From a virus, in IMG/VR virus record IMGVR_UViG_3300046740_000122, positions 1-25,157 of that record: DNA of 25,157 bases, one strand, 5' to 3'. The position numbers were made by a program, and so were the translations under genes. Positions 5,179 to 13,686 of this stretch are shown here, one piece after another. The notes below the pieces were generated by a model. It was not told where the DNA came from, searched no databases, and saw only the letters and a list, made by a program, of their open reading frames with translations. Position 1 is the first letter of the stretch, and every line of letters begins with the position of its first letter.

Positions 5179-6132
5179 TTACTGTCCGTAGCTGTAGCCG
5201 GGATAGGGGAGCCGCCCGAACGGGTTGTTCAGCGACGCGCTGTCGTCGACGTTGAAGTTCCCGCCGTAGCGATTCGTGCGGCCAGGCGCACCGCCTGCGG
5301 GCCGACCGGCCGGCAGATGTGCCATCATCCCGCCGCCGCCCGCTGCCGCCTGCCGCTGCGCTTCGACGCTCTGCGCATATTCCTGCTGCGCCTGATTCTG
5401 GACGGCCGCTTGCCGGTCCAGTTCCGCTTGCGCGTTGTCCTGCGTCGTGTGCGCAGCGGTGACGGCCCGGTCGTAGACGGGGAGCGTGTCGCCAAACTGC
5501 GTTTGCTTTTGCCCGAAGTTCTGCGCGTTGGTATCGCGGTTCGTGCCGTAGCCGGCGAGCGTGTCGCCGAACACGGTCTGATTCTGGCCGAAGTTCTGCG
5601 CGTTCGTGTCACGGTTGGTGCCGTAGGACTGGAGCGCGTTATTGAAATACTGCTGAAAGCCGCCGCGCGCCAAACGCGTCGCGTTGTCTTGGAGCGAGCG
5701 CAGCGTGCCGCCGCTGAGCAAGTTGCCGTGGAACGCCGCCGACCGTTGCGTGGCTTTGTCGGCCTGCCCGATCTGATCCTGATAGTCCTGCGAGTTGATA
5801 TAACTCGCCATGTCCGGCGCGGTGAACTGCCCGGTCGGCGTGAGCGTCGGCGCTTGGCCCGTGAACTGCCCGGTCGGAATCGTGCCGGGAGGAGGGCCGA
5901 GCGGCGCGGGCGGCTGATACGGCGCGACGCCTGGAATCGTCGTGTGCGGCACGAACGGTGCGGCGAGTGGCTGGGAGCCGCCCGACATCGGCACCGTCGA
6001 CGGCGGCGCCCCAGGATAGGGCAACTGCGCGACCGGAGCTGGCGCCGCCATCGGACCGCCGCCAGGTCGAGCGCCCATGCCCGGCCTCGGATCGCCTATC
6101 GGAGAGAGCGTGCCCATCGTGGAACTCGCCAT
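5179..6132 (-). CDS. Proline/glutamine-rich virion protein with tandem 25-residue repeat
   Basis: A 317-residue protein. Residues 1-110 are low-complexity and rich in Pro, Gly, Ala and Thr (repeated PTGQFT at about 90 and 104). Residues 115-165 look helical (YQDQIGQADKATQRSAAFHG). Residues 170-219 are two tandem copies of YGTNRDTNAQNFGQ-type repeats, followed by a Gln/Ala helix (TTQDNAQAELDRQAAVQNQA) and a glycine-rich tail. I chose ATG 6132-6130, which has GAGG five bases upstream and lies 20 bases after the previous stop; the frame stays open further upstream but only as a shadow of the neighbouring gene. It is probably a structural or ejected virion protein; no enzymatic motif is visible. 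Confidence 0.75.
   Translation of the reverse strand: MASSTMGTLSPIGDPRPGMGARPGGGPMAAPAPVAQLPYPGAPPSTVPMSGGSQPLAAPFVPHTTIPGVAPYQPPAPLGPPPGTIPTGQFTGQAPTLTPTGQFTAPDMASYINSQDYQDQIGQADKATQRSAAFHGNLLSGGTLRSLQDNATRLARGGFQQYFNNALQSYGTNRDTNAQNFGQNQTVFGDTLAGYGTNRDTNAQNFGQKQTQFGDTLPVYDRAVTAAHTTQDNAQAELDRQAAVQNQAQQEYAQSVEAQRQAAAGGGGMMAHLPAGRPAGGAPGRTNRYGGNFNVDDSASLNNPFGRLPYPGYSYGQ
5476..5625 (-). repeat. Two tandem 75-base coding repeats
   Basis: Units 5551-5625 and 5476-5550 encode the same 25-residue module starting YGTNRDTNAQNFGQ and ending FGDTL plus two residues. They differ at N/K and V/Q near the middle and at the last two residues (AG/PV). A frame-preserving period of 75 bases points to intragenic duplication; synonymous differences show it is not very recent. 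Confidence 0.85.
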
Positions 6133-6152
6133 GATTGCCTCGTATTCTACGC

Positions 6153-7619
6153 CTACTTGGAGTTGTTCTCGATGGCGACCTTCACCGCCTCGAACCACTT
6201 CACCCACACCTCGTGCATCCGTTCGTCTCCGTCGCCCTTGCCGGTCGTGGCTGGCGTGGCCCCCTGCCGCGTCGGCACCGTCACCGGCACCGGCGGCAGC
6301 GTTATCGGCTGTCTCGCCACGTAGGTATAGAGCCCGGTGCCGGTCGCGACGCCGACGACTTGGACATCCACCAGCCCGGTCGCGTGCGGCGGCGTGATGC
6401 AGGTAATCTTCGTGTCGCTCACGATGACCATTTCCGTAGCCAGCACGCCGTCGAACTTGACATTCGTTGCGGAGAGAAACCCGCGGCCTCGGACGGTGAC
6501 GGGCGTGCCGCCGAGAATCGTGCCGGACGCTGGAATGACGAGGATGACGGCGGGCGAGAGAATCGTATACGTGCCGATCAACGCCATAGTGTTGTAGGCG
6601 TCGTAGGCCGTGTCGTTCTCGACGAAGATGAGATTGCCGGACCCGTCCGAGGTCAGCGTGGCAAGTATGTGCGTTCCGACCAGCGCCCCGAGTGTCGCGA
6701 GATCCATGCCGGTCGTTTCGAAGTCCCCACCGTTGAAGCTGAATCCGTTGGGGTCCGTAGCCGGCATCGCGCTCCCGACGAGCGTTGGATCGAACACAGC
6801 GCCGTAGTGGTATTCGACTTGAACAGCCACACCGCCAGCGAATGTATGGTAGTGGAGCGCGTAGGCTGACGACGGCGTGAATCCTGCCGGCAGTCCGGCA
6901 ATGTCGACCGGCGTGACGCTGCCGTCGACGTAGATAAACGCTCCGGCTGTGTCGGCAAACGGAATCTGAATGGTGCCTGTCGCGCCAGGTGTGCCGCTGA
7001 TTTGCGCCGCATCCGGGAACGCGGAGACAAAATCGACCGCCCCCGTCGCCGTGTTCATCTGACCGCAGCGCACCAGCCATGATCCGACGCCGATGTTCTG
7101 ATAGACGACAGTGACGGTGTAATTCGAGACGACAAACCGCGTGCTCGTCGTCGTGTTGTCCTCAAGATTGAGAAAATATTGGAAGCCGAGCGCGAACAGA
7201 TCGGCGCGAGTAGGGCTCGATACTCCCGTGAGCGCCGTGCCATTCCACAAGACGGACGTGGTGCCACTTGAGGCGCCAGCGCCCTGATTGAAATTCGCGC
7301 CAGTGTTCGTGCATCCGGGCTGAAGCGTGCTGCGGGGAGAGGCGCTCCCTCCGACATGCGTGACCGCCCAATCGAAACTGATATTGATGCTCGAAATCAG
7401 AATATTGGCAGGGATCGATCCGTCGTCGTGGAGCGTGCCGAGCACATTCAGCAACGTCGCGTTCGCACCGCCCATGCCCGCGTCTGAGACGACGCCGGTA
7501 TCGCCATTCATCGATGGCGTCCAGGCAGCCGCCGCCGCCGTCCATGCGGGAGGCGACCCGAATCCAGTCGTCGCGCTGGTGAAATCGATAGTGGCGTCCG
7601 TGAAAATCTTCGTCGCCAT
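6153..7619 (-). CDS. Virion appendage protein with a C-terminal IPT/TIG domain
   Basis: A 488-residue, beta-rich protein with many Thr, Ser, Gly and Asn. Residues about 354-434 match an IPT/TIG immunoglobulin-like fold: an opening strand with Pro (ILVIPASGTILGG), then TPVTVRGRGF, the strand NVKFDG, and the ITCITPP-ATGLVDVQVV pattern. TIG domains often occur in surface and phage adhesion proteins. The N-terminal 340 residues read as a beta-structured domain (NILISSINISFDWAV, YTVTVVYQNIG) that I do not recognise. A short charged helix at the C-terminus (HEVWVKWFEAVKVAIENNS) may attach to another tail part. It lies directly downstream of the gp10-type gene (TAG then ATG), the position of the tail needle gene in P22, but it does not look like the helical needle protein. 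Confidence 0.8.
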   Translation of the reverse strand: MATKIFTDATIDFTSATTGFGSPPAWTAAAAAWTPSMNGDTGVVSDAGMGGANATLLNVLGTLHDDGSIPANILISSINISFDWAVTHVGGSASPRSTLQPGCTNTGANFNQGAGASSGTTSVLWNGTALTGVSSPTRADLFALGFQYFLNLEDNTTTSTRFVVSNYTVTVVYQNIGVGSWLVRCGQMNTATGAVDFVSAFPDAAQISGTPGATGTIQIPFADTAGAFIYVDGSVTPVDIAGLPAGFTPSSAYALHYHTFAGGVAVQVEYHYGAVFDPTLVGSAMPATDPNGFSFNGGDFETTGMDLATLGALVGTHILATLTSDGSGNLIFVENDTAYDAYNTMALIGTYTILSPAVILVIPASGTILGGTPVTVRGRGFLSATNVKFDGVLATEMVIVSDTKITCITPPHATGLVDVQVVGVATGTGLYTYVARQPITLPPVPVTVPTRQGATPATTGKGDGDERMHEVWVKWFEAVKVAIENNSK

Positions 7620-9071
7620 CTACGACGCTCCGACTTGCGGATCGATGAACGCATCGACGAGCCGCAACGGCTGCGCGGTCGTGCATTGCACCTGATAGAC
7701 GCGATTGCGGGCGAGACCGAGCTTCCGCCAGCGCACGAGCGTGTTATAGGCGCCCGTTCCGCCGGCAGAAGCCGTCACACCGGCATTGAACGTTTGACCT
7801 CCGTCATTCGACCATTTCAGCGTCAGTGTTGGATTCGATGGACCTGTGCCGACTTCCATGAACAAGCGGAACCAATGGTGGACGACCTGTTGCAGCTCTT
7901 CGACGAGATTCGGAGCGCGGCGGCGATACGTGAGTCCGGTCGTGCCGTCGATCTCGGTCGAATGCGCCTGCGAGTAGTAATAGACCTTGTTGTCGGTGCG
8001 CGAGGCCATGAGATACGGCGCGCTGATGCCGGTCGCTGTCTCATCTGGAATCTGCACGCCATTGCTAACCGCAAGCGCGTCAAATTCGCCCGTGCCGGTG
8101 TTGTAGGCGCCGACCTGTGTCCACAGTCCGGTGATCAGGTCATAGGCCCACGACTGATTCCCGGTCGGGAACGTGAGCACATAGAGCGTGTGGCCCTGCT
8201 CGCTATAGACCGAACCTTCGGCGTCAGTCGTCGTGCTATAACCGGCCCACACGTGTTCGATCGCGTGCGTCGAGATGCGCACGGGATTGTAGCCCTGCGC
8301 GTAGCGCACGGTGCCGTCGTCGGCGAGCCAGATCGGAGATCCCTGCATGAGTTGCAGCGACTTGACGGCGCGAATGCCGCGCGTGACAGTCACGTTGAGA
8401 TTCGGCGCGAACGGCGGATCGTCATCGACGGGAAAATAGACGCTGGTGCTCTGCGACCCGAACAGCCAGACCTCGTTCTGCTTGACGATCATCGTCTTCC
8501 AGAAGTCGCCCACATCCTCCCGCTGGAATTCGTCGGCAGGATCCCATGTCGTGCCGTCTTCCAGCGACGAAAAATGGACAATCGATGTCGATTCGTCGAG
8601 GAGCAGAAAATAGCCGTTGATGAAGACGACGGTATTGCCGTTGACCGTCAGCACCTGCGTGAACGCTAACGTCTGCGTATTGAAGACGAACAGATCGCCG
8701 TTCCCGTTCGTCGCGAGTACTTGATTATTGGCAAATCCGCCTGGCGCGATGGTGGGATTGCCCCCAGAGCCGCCGACCGTGCCGAGCGTCGACCAGCTCG
8801 GACCCGTGGGCACGTTCGTCACCGAGACGAGCGCCGTGCCGAGGACGTAATACGCCACGCGATCCAGCGCGGCCCGTGCGCGAAACGTGCCGCTGCCGAC
8901 GGAGGCGCCGATATACGACAGCCCTGGCGCCGGATCGAACACATACTGCGCGTCCCCGGCACCCGTGCCTGATTCAATCTTCGCGGGAATCCAGTTGACG
9001 GTCTGATCGGCCCCGGCGACGATGGACGGCGTCACCGCCCACGGCCCGATGAAACCCGTGTAGCGCGGCAT
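7620..9071 (-). CDS. P22 gp10-like packaged DNA stabilization / tail hub protein
   Basis: A 483-residue protein (P22 gp10 is 472). It has the family pattern: an N-terminal strand with YTGFIGPWAV and ADQTVNWIPAKIES, a DPAPGLSYIG segment, and then beta-propeller-like repeats (ANNQVLATNGNGDLFVFNTQ; VVFINGYFLLL; IVHFSSLEDGTTWDP). In P22, six copies bind below the gp4 ring to plug the portal and carry the tailspikes and needle. The motifs 'FSSLEDGTTWDP-EF' and 'VWLFGSQSTSVYF' are typical of this family as I know it. The C-terminus carries a strand-rich domain with LTLKWSNDGGQTF. It follows the appendage genes by a TAG-ATG junction. Gene symbol omitted because numbering is phage-specific. Confidence 0.85.
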   Translation of the reverse strand: MPRYTGFIGPWAVTPSIVAGADQTVNWIPAKIESGTGAGDAQYVFDPAPGLSYIGASVGSGTFRARAALDRVAYYVLGTALVSVTNVPTGPSWSTLGTVGGSGGNPTIAPGGFANNQVLATNGNGDLFVFNTQTLAFTQVLTVNGNTVVFINGYFLLLDESTSIVHFSSLEDGTTWDPADEFQREDVGDFWKTMIVKQNEVWLFGSQSTSVYFPVDDDPPFAPNLNVTVTRGIRAVKSLQLMQGSPIWLADDGTVRYAQGYNPVRISTHAIEHVWAGYSTTTDAEGSVYSEQGHTLYVLTFPTGNQSWAYDLITGLWTQVGAYNTGTGEFDALAVSNGVQIPDETATGISAPYLMASRTDNKVYYYSQAHSTEIDGTTGLTYRRRAPNLVEELQQVVHHWFRLFMEVGTGPSNPTLTLKWSNDGGQTFNAGVTASAGGTGAYNTLVRWRKLGLARNRVYQVQCTTAQPLRLVDAFIDPQVGAS

Positions 9072-10160
9072 CTAGACCGCCACCAGCGTCCCGTCCGACT
9101 CGACGCACAGCGACCGACGCCCGACACCCGCGAGCGCCGGAATCATCATTGTGCCGTCGTGCGCGATGCGGAGCCGCACGTTGCTGCCAAGGCTCGATGC
9201 TGCCGCGAGGATGAACGCGTCATCGTCGGCGTTGCGCACACCGAGGCTGTAGTCCTGTGCGCCAGGCACGCTGAATAGCATCGATGGATCGCCGCCAGTT
9301 GCACCGGACACGACGGCGCGGAATTGCGCAGGCCCGGCGCCAGTGTTTTCGAGCTCGCTCCGCATCGCGCCGGCAATGCCCCCGCTCGCGCGGAAGCCGT
9401 AGAAGTTGCCGGACGCCATCGTCGGCGCAGCCACTTTCACACCGGTATCGTTGCTGTTCGCCGTGGTCGGCTGGAACGTCGCGAACGAGGCCGAGGTCCG
9501 CGGTGCGACGACGTCGAGCGGCGCCGCAATCGTCGCCGTATCGTGATTGTCCAAATAGAGCAGGTTGACGTAGCTGGTGCCGGACGCGTTGAGTTGCTGC
9601 AACGCCGGCTGATTGTTTTCGACGAACCGCAACGTGATCGGGTGATCGTTCGCCCCGACATCGATCGCGGCATTGCCCTCGTGGAACTGCATCAGGCTCG
9701 CATCGCTCAGCCCAGCGATCACGAACGAGCTGACCTTGAGCGCCGCTCCCATGACCGACCCATCGTGCGCCATGAACACCGACCACGGCCGGAATGTCGT
9801 CAGCCCGTCTGTGCTGACGCCCTGGAGATGAAACTCCTGCCCGAAGCATTGCCCGTTCCAGAATTGGCTTTCGAAGGACAGCGCAAAGTTTGGCCGGCTC
9901 GTATCGAATCGTCCGACGCCGCCCGAGAGCGTCCCGACATTGGGGCCGAGATGCCACGTATCGTCGATGTAGGGACCGCTGGGCGCATTCGTCCAGCGCA
10001 CGGGCTGATAGCTCTGTCCCAGCGTGCAGCCGCCGACGTCGCCTGGATCAGTGCCGACCGTGCCGTCGATCGTCGGATTGTGCTGGCCCCACAGGGCCGC
10101 CCCAGCGCCTGACTGCGCCGTGAGCGTCAGCGAGTCGAGCGTGGGCGTGGTCGACCACAT
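9072..10160 (-). CDS. Tail fibre/appendage-like virion protein
   Basis: A 362-residue, beta-rich protein (SLTLTAQSGAGAALWGQHNP near the start). It has jelly-roll or beta-helix-like segments (NFALSFESQFWNGQCFGQEF; HPITLRFVENNQPALQQLNA; FGQEFHLQG) and a C-terminus reading ALAGVGRRSLCVESDGTLV. That last motif is the small trimerising or receptor-side ending common to phage fibre-type proteins. The ATG overlaps the upstream stop in TAATG. It is placed between gp4-like and gp10-like genes rather than at the end of the virion block, which is unusual for the P22 order. Host binding is inferred from composition and family appearance; no enzymatic motif (such as a depolymerase active site) is evident. 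Confidence 0.7.
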   Translation of the reverse strand: MWSTTPTLDSLTLTAQSGAGAALWGQHNPTIDGTVGTDPGDVGGCTLGQSYQPVRWTNAPSGPYIDDTWHLGPNVGTLSGGVGRFDTSRPNFALSFESQFWNGQCFGQEFHLQGVSTDGLTTFRPWSVFMAHDGSVMGAALKVSSFVIAGLSDASLMQFHEGNAAIDVGANDHPITLRFVENNQPALQQLNASGTSYVNLLYLDNHDTATIAAPLDVVAPRTSASFATFQPTTANSNDTGVKVAAPTMASGNFYGFRASGGIAGAMRSELENTGAGPAQFRAVVSGATGGDPSMLFSVPGAQDYSLGVRNADDDAFILAAASSLGSNVRLRIAHDGTMMIPALAGVGRRSLCVESDGTLVAV

Positions 10161-10810
10161 TAGAACGCAAACGCAATAACGGCCACGATATCGCTCGCGG
10201 TGAACGCCAGCGCCGCCCCAGTCGAGATGGTCTGATACTGCAACGTGAGCGAGTTCGTCGTTGACGATTGCACGACCACTCGACTATCGGCGCGGTTCGC
10301 TGCAGTGCCGGTGATGTTCTCGGCGTAGGCGTTCCAGCCCGTTGTCGCCGCCGGCATCGCGAGCACGATCGTCGTCGCCACGCCGCCTGTGCCGACGTTG
10401 ACGCGGAAGGTCGACGATCCATTCGATGCCGATATCGATGGGGAACTTCCGGCCGATGTGACAGTCGGAGGGGTCGCTGACATCGCCAGCACGCCGCCGA
10501 ACTGCAGGGCTGACGCCGCATTCAAGATATTGAGGCGAATATCCCCGAATGCGCTATCGTCAGCTAGCCGCACGTCGAGACGGTTCGTGGCCGAAAACTT
10601 GAGCGCCGGAAAACTGCCGGTCGTGCCGCCGAACATCAGCATCGGCGTCGTGCCGGTCAAGACGAGCTTGCCAGCCGCGCCGCCGCGGCCCAACGCCGTA
10701 TCGGCATTCGCAACGTCGAACTTGACTGAATCGAACGTGCCGAGCGGAGAGGTGACGGACGTGCTGAACGTCACCGCCTGGCCGAGCCACAGAAAGACGC
10801 TATTGGCCAC
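10160..10810 (-). CDS. Beta-rich virion/appendage protein
   Basis: A 216-residue protein starting at GTG 10810-10808, with GGAG about nine bases upstream. It is rich in Thr, Ser, Ala and Gly and contains segments seen in fibre-type proteins (LKFSATNRLDVRLADDSAFG; IRLNILNAASALQFGG), ending in a strand-rich C-terminal half (TIVLAMPAATTGWNAY; LTLQYQTISTGAAL). The C-terminal half has the look of a small beta domain that caps a trimeric fibre. It overlaps the 362-residue gene in TAATG, so the two are probably made together. Function as a host-contact or decoration protein is inferred, not proved. Confidence 0.7.
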   Translation of the reverse strand: MANSVFLWLGQAVTFSTSVTSPLGTFDSVKFDVANADTALGRGGAAGKLVLTGTTPMLMFGGTTGSFPALKFSATNRLDVRLADDSAFGDIRLNILNAASALQFGGVLAMSATPPTVTSAGSSPSISASNGSSTFRVNVGTGGVATTIVLAMPAATTGWNAYAENITGTAANRADSRVVVQSSTTNSLTLQYQTISTGAALAFTASDIVAVIAFAF

Positions 10811-10825
10811 TGTCTGACTCCAACG

Positions 10826-11191
10826 TTACGACCCCTGCCTGTTCAGGAACACGAGCACCGTGCCGCCGCCCGTAATCGCGGAACTGATGCGCACGCGCAC
10901 CGAGCCGTAAGCGTTCGGGCTGATGTGATAGCACAGTTGAACACCGCCTGTGAACGACGACGCCGAGATCGACGTGATTTGGCTCCACGTCCCGGTGTAA
11001 TACGGCCGTGAGGCTTCCTCAATCAACAGCGTGCCGCCGCTCGTCGTGCCGACACTCTCGAACGTGAAGACAAGCTCGTCGAAGCCTTCCATCGGATAGG
11101 GCTGACTCGTGCCGGACGTGACGCCCGTAAACGAGCCGTCCGCGTTGGCCGTGCCGAGCACGATATTTTGGGCTGGTGCGTTCGCAAGCAT
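10826..11191 (-). CDS. Small beta-rich virion protein of unknown function
   Basis: A 121-residue protein (MLANAPAQNIVLGTANADGS...). It is made of predicted beta strands and Gly/Thr/Ser turns (FDELVFTFESVGTTSGGTLL; YGSVRVRISSAITGGGTVLV), with no charged or membrane segments. Typical of small structural proteins that sit in the tail or on the capsid. Its ATG follows the gp4-like stop by three bases, and the next virion gene follows after 15 bases, so it belongs to the late structural unit. I do not recognise a family. Confidence 0.7.
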   Translation of the reverse strand: MLANAPAQNIVLGTANADGSFTGVTSGTSQPYPMEGFDELVFTFESVGTTSGGTLLIEEASRPYYTGTWSQITSISASSFTGGVQLCYHISPNAYGSVRVRISSAITGGGTVLVFLNRQGS

Positions 11192-11194
11192 GCG

Positions 11195-11962
11195 CTATCC
11201 GCCTGTTCCCGTATCGATGTTGTAGCCGCCCCGCCCGCTGTGCGTCAGCGCCGGGTCAATCGGCAAGTCCACGAGCTTCACATTCGCGCGCTTGATGTTC
11301 GCCAGCGTCGTCCGCGCCATGTCGAGCACGTCCGACACGACACCCTGATCCGTGATGCCGTAGGGCGTCAGCAGCCGTCGAGACAACTGATAGCCGAGCA
11401 TCTCTTCGTAACCCTCCGGCAAGTCAATCACCGCCGCGACCGAAGGAAACGACGCAATCGGCAGGTTGCGGTAGAGCACGAGGCCGTTGACCGTCGTATT
11501 GGGCACCGGCCAGAGGTTGATCGTCCCGAGCCCGCCGGTATACGTCGGGTTGTAGTAGGCGTCCGTAAACAGCCCGTTCGGGAGGCCCTTGATCTGAATC
11601 GCCTGCCACGCGTCGTCCGTCAGCATCGCGCGCGGGATTTCCACCTGCGTCGCATTCGTGCCTGGCAGCGTCAGTCCCCAGCCGGTAATCTCCGACACCG
11701 AGGCCGGGCGCGTCGTGTTGAAATCGCCGTTCGGACCGATGGTGTAGGGATTATTGGGACCGCCTTTGCCGACCGTCAGCGCGAAAGTTTCACGCGTGTT
11801 CGTCGGCGACGTGAGCGGCTGCAGCTTGAAACTGCTCATCATGAGGTTGAGAATGCCGAAGGCGTAGGTCTCGTCGGTCGTGCCAGCAATCGTATCCGCC
11901 AGCGCAAAGATACCGTTTGCAAGGAACGCCGAGGAGATAATCGCGCGGGCTGTCGTCGACAT
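11195..11962 (-). CDS. P22 gp4-like tail accessory / head completion protein
   Basis: A 255-residue protein (P22 gp4 is 166). The N-terminal helix (TTARAIISSAFLANGIFALA) followed by a helix with NLMMSSFKL and then FALTVGKG-YTIGPNGDFNTTRPASV matches the pattern of the gp4 family, in which a short helical hairpin precedes a phi-TxGxGxYTIGPxGDF loop. In P22 twelve copies attach beneath the portal and start tail assembly, and gp4 also has peptidoglycan-degrading activity; that activity cannot be judged here. The C-terminus (DLPEGYEEMLGYQLSRRL, then DMARTTLANIKRANV) is helical, as expected for portal contact. It lies between head genes and tail genes, as in P22. Confidence 0.8.
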   Translation of the reverse strand: MSTTARAIISSAFLANGIFALADTIAGTTDETYAFGILNLMMSSFKLQPLTSPTNTRETFALTVGKGGPNNPYTIGPNGDFNTTRPASVSEITGWGLTLPGTNATQVEIPRAMLTDDAWQAIQIKGLPNGLFTDAYYNPTYTGGLGTINLWPVPNTTVNGLVLYRNLPIASFPSVAAVIDLPEGYEEMLGYQLSRRLLTPYGITDQGVVSDVLDMARTTLANIKRANVKLVDLPIDPALTHSGRGGYNIDTGTGG

Positions 11963-12000
11963 GCCCGCGCCCTATCCCATCCGAGGCAAGGCGCCACGCA

Positions 12001-12282
12001 TCAGGAATCCCTCCCCTGCATGGGCTCAGTGACGTCGATCGCGTATTCGGGCTGACCGGAGGCCGAGAACGACAGGCCGCGAAAGAGAAACACGCGCCCG
12101 CAACTCGGACACTGCCCCGGCATCGCGCCGATCTGGCGCCCCTCGAGACGCACAATCAACACGACACTCCCACCCGCCGCGCAGCGACACTGCACGAGCG
12201 GGAGGAGCGTGGCATTGAGCACCGTCATCGGTTGCCCGAGGATCGGCACGTCGCACGAGAGGAGCGCGTCAGTCGGCGGCAC
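12001..12282 (-). CDS. Small zinc-ribbon-like protein
   Basis: A 93-residue protein read from GTG 12282-12280, right after the preceding stop; ATG at codon 19 is a possible alternative start. Two cysteine pairs, CRC at 32-34 and CPSC at 58-61, are about 24 residues apart, as in a compact zinc-binding fold, with strands in between (SVVLIVRLEGRQIG) and after (GRVFLFRGLSFS). Such small proteins occur in phage structural blocks; the role is unknown. It is separated from the gp4-like gene by 38 bases in which I see nothing distinctive. Confidence 0.65.
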   Translation of the reverse strand: MPPTDALLSCDVPILGQPMTVLNATLLPLVQCRCAAGGSVVLIVRLEGRQIGAMPGQCPSCGRVFLFRGLSFSASGQPEYAIDVTEPMQGRDS

Positions 12283-12283
12283 G

Positions 12284-12913
12284 TTACGCCGGCAGCTCGG
12301 CCCAGAGCAGGCCGATCGTGAAGACGCCGGAGGTCAGCGTGGCCGACGCACAGACGTAGCCGACGTTGCCCGGTCCGATGATGAGCGAGCCGCCCACGTC
12401 GACGAACCCGGTCGTCAGCACGGACGTGGTGATCGCGCCGGTATTGACCGACACGAGCGGAAGAAAGATCGGCGCCGGAAGCACGATGACCGTGCCGCCC
12501 GAGTTCACCGCCGCCATCTGCGAGGTGCCACCGCCCGCGTAGGCGTTGACCGCCACGATGGCCGTGGGCGAGGTCGGCGCGGTCGGCTGCACCGCCGAGG
12601 CATACCCGATCGCGCCCGCCACGCCGGACGCCGTGGTCGGCGAGCCGACGCCGACTGCCAGAATGTGCGCGTCGAGCCCGGAGCCCGGCTTGTTCCAGAT
12701 CATCGGCCCGAGCTGCGCAGCGGTCGAGAAAATGACCGGCGCGGTGATGATGGCGCTGGTGTAGAAGACTTTCTGAGACTTCACCAGCGTGGCGTATTTC
12801 GCCAGCACTTCCGACACGGTGAGTTCGCCGACGACACCGGCCGGGACACCGGCCTGCTGCGTCGGGAACGAGCGCGTCGGGAACGAAAACGAAGGCGCTG
12901 AAATGTTCGGCAT
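12284..12913 (-). CDS. Virion/head-associated protein, tandem paralog B
   Basis: A 209-residue protein starting at ATG 12913-12911, with GAGG eight bases upstream. It is a clear duplicate of the gene just upstream (13016-13648). By my hand alignment about 160 of 209 positions are identical, including MPNISAPSF, QQAGVPAGVVGELT, KYATLVKSQKVFYTS and SQMAA-NS-GTVIVLPAPIF. The most divergent part is around residues 161-175. It is beta-rich with no charged helices, which fits a protein displayed on the capsid or tail. No known domain is recognised. The pair may form hetero-oligomers or alternate surface variants. Confidence 0.8.
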   Translation of the reverse strand: MPNISAPSFSFPTRSFPTQQAGVPAGVVGELTVSEVLAKYATLVKSQKVFYTSAIITAPVIFSTAAQLGPMIWNKPGSGLDAHILAVGVGSPTTASGVAGAIGYASAVQPTAPTSPTAIVAVNAYAGGGTSQMAAVNSGGTVIVLPAPIFLPLVSVNTGAITTSVLTTGFVDVGGSLIIGPGNVGYVCASATLTSGVFTIGLLWAELPA

Positions 12914-12945
12914 GATCGAATCCTCTACAACCTCAACAGCCTCGC

Positions 12946-12991
12946 GGTGGTCAGTCGGCCGGTCCGCCAAGGAACGCGCGTGAGGCGCGCG
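12946..12991 (-). promoter_or_regulatory. Duplicated leader element and hairpin before paralog B
   Basis: The 100-base gap between the paralogs carries GGTGGTCAGTCGGCCGGTCC (plus strand, 12946-12965), which matches 18 of 20 bases in the leader of paralog A. It also carries a perfect GC hairpin, CGCGCG/CGCGCG with a 5-base loop (12975-12991). On the minus strand the hairpin is followed by TTCCTT, too short for a confident terminator. The same order (hairpin, element, ribosome site, start) occurs before paralog A. Confidence 0.45.
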
Positions 12992-13015
12992 ACGTTTACC
13001 GAGTCACGAACACGA

Positions 13016-13648
13016 CTACGCCGGCAGTTCGGCCCACACCAGCCCGACGAGCGGAAACACGCCCGTGCTCAGGGTCGCCGAGCCGCAGACATACCCGCAG
13101 TTGCCAGGACCGACGATGAACGCGCCGTTGACGTCCAGATAGGTCTGCGACAGCGCGCTGACCGACACGGCGCCCGTGTTGACCGCAATGAGCGGCATGA
13201 AAATCGGCGCAGGCAGCACGATGACGGTGCCCGCCGAATTGATCGCGGCCATCTGCGACGGCCCGCCGCCAGCATAGGCGTTGACGGCGACAATCGCGGT
13301 CGGCGTCGTCGGTGCGGTCGGCTGCACGGTCGACGCCCAGCCAATCGAGCCGGCCACGGTCGCCGCGGTGGTCGGCGACGAGACCGCGATCGCGAGGATG
13401 TGCGCGTCCACGCCCGATCCGGGCTTGTTCCACAGCATGGGGCCGAGTTGGCCCGCCGTCGAGAAGGCCACCGGAGCCGTGACGCTGGCCGAGGTGTAAA
13501 ACACCTTCTGCGACTTGACGAGCGTGGCGTATTTGCCAAGAACTTCCGAGATCGTCAGTTCCCCGACTACGCCCGCCGGCACGCCGGCTTGCTGAGCGGA
13601 AAACGCTTTCGTCGGAAAGGTAAAGGACGGGGCGCTAATGTTCGGCAT
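13016..13648 (-). CDS. Virion/head-associated protein, tandem paralog A
   Basis: A 210-residue protein from ATG 13648-13646, with GGAG about nine bases upstream. It is the first of two tandem paralogs; about 77% of residues match the downstream copy by hand count. The sequence is strand-rich with Ala/Gly/Thr/Val (ASTVQPTAPTTPTAIVAVNA; GTVIVLPAPIFMPLIAVNTG) and two cysteines near the end (NCGYVC), of which only the second is kept in the copy. It lies within the late structural block after the coat genes, so a capsid decoration or tail-surface role is likely. Function unknown. Confidence 0.8.
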   Translation of the reverse strand: MPNISAPSFTFPTKAFSAQQAGVPAGVVGELTISEVLGKYATLVKSQKVFYTSASVTAPVAFSTAGQLGPMLWNKPGSGVDAHILAIAVSSPTTAATVAGSIGWASTVQPTAPTTPTAIVAVNAYAGGGPSQMAAINSAGTVIVLPAPIFMPLIAVNTGAVSVSALSQTYLDVNGAFIVGPGNCGYVCGSATLSTGVFPLVGLVWAELPA

Positions 13649-13686
13649 GGCGACTCACTCCACAAATGTCTCTCAGACGCCCCGCT

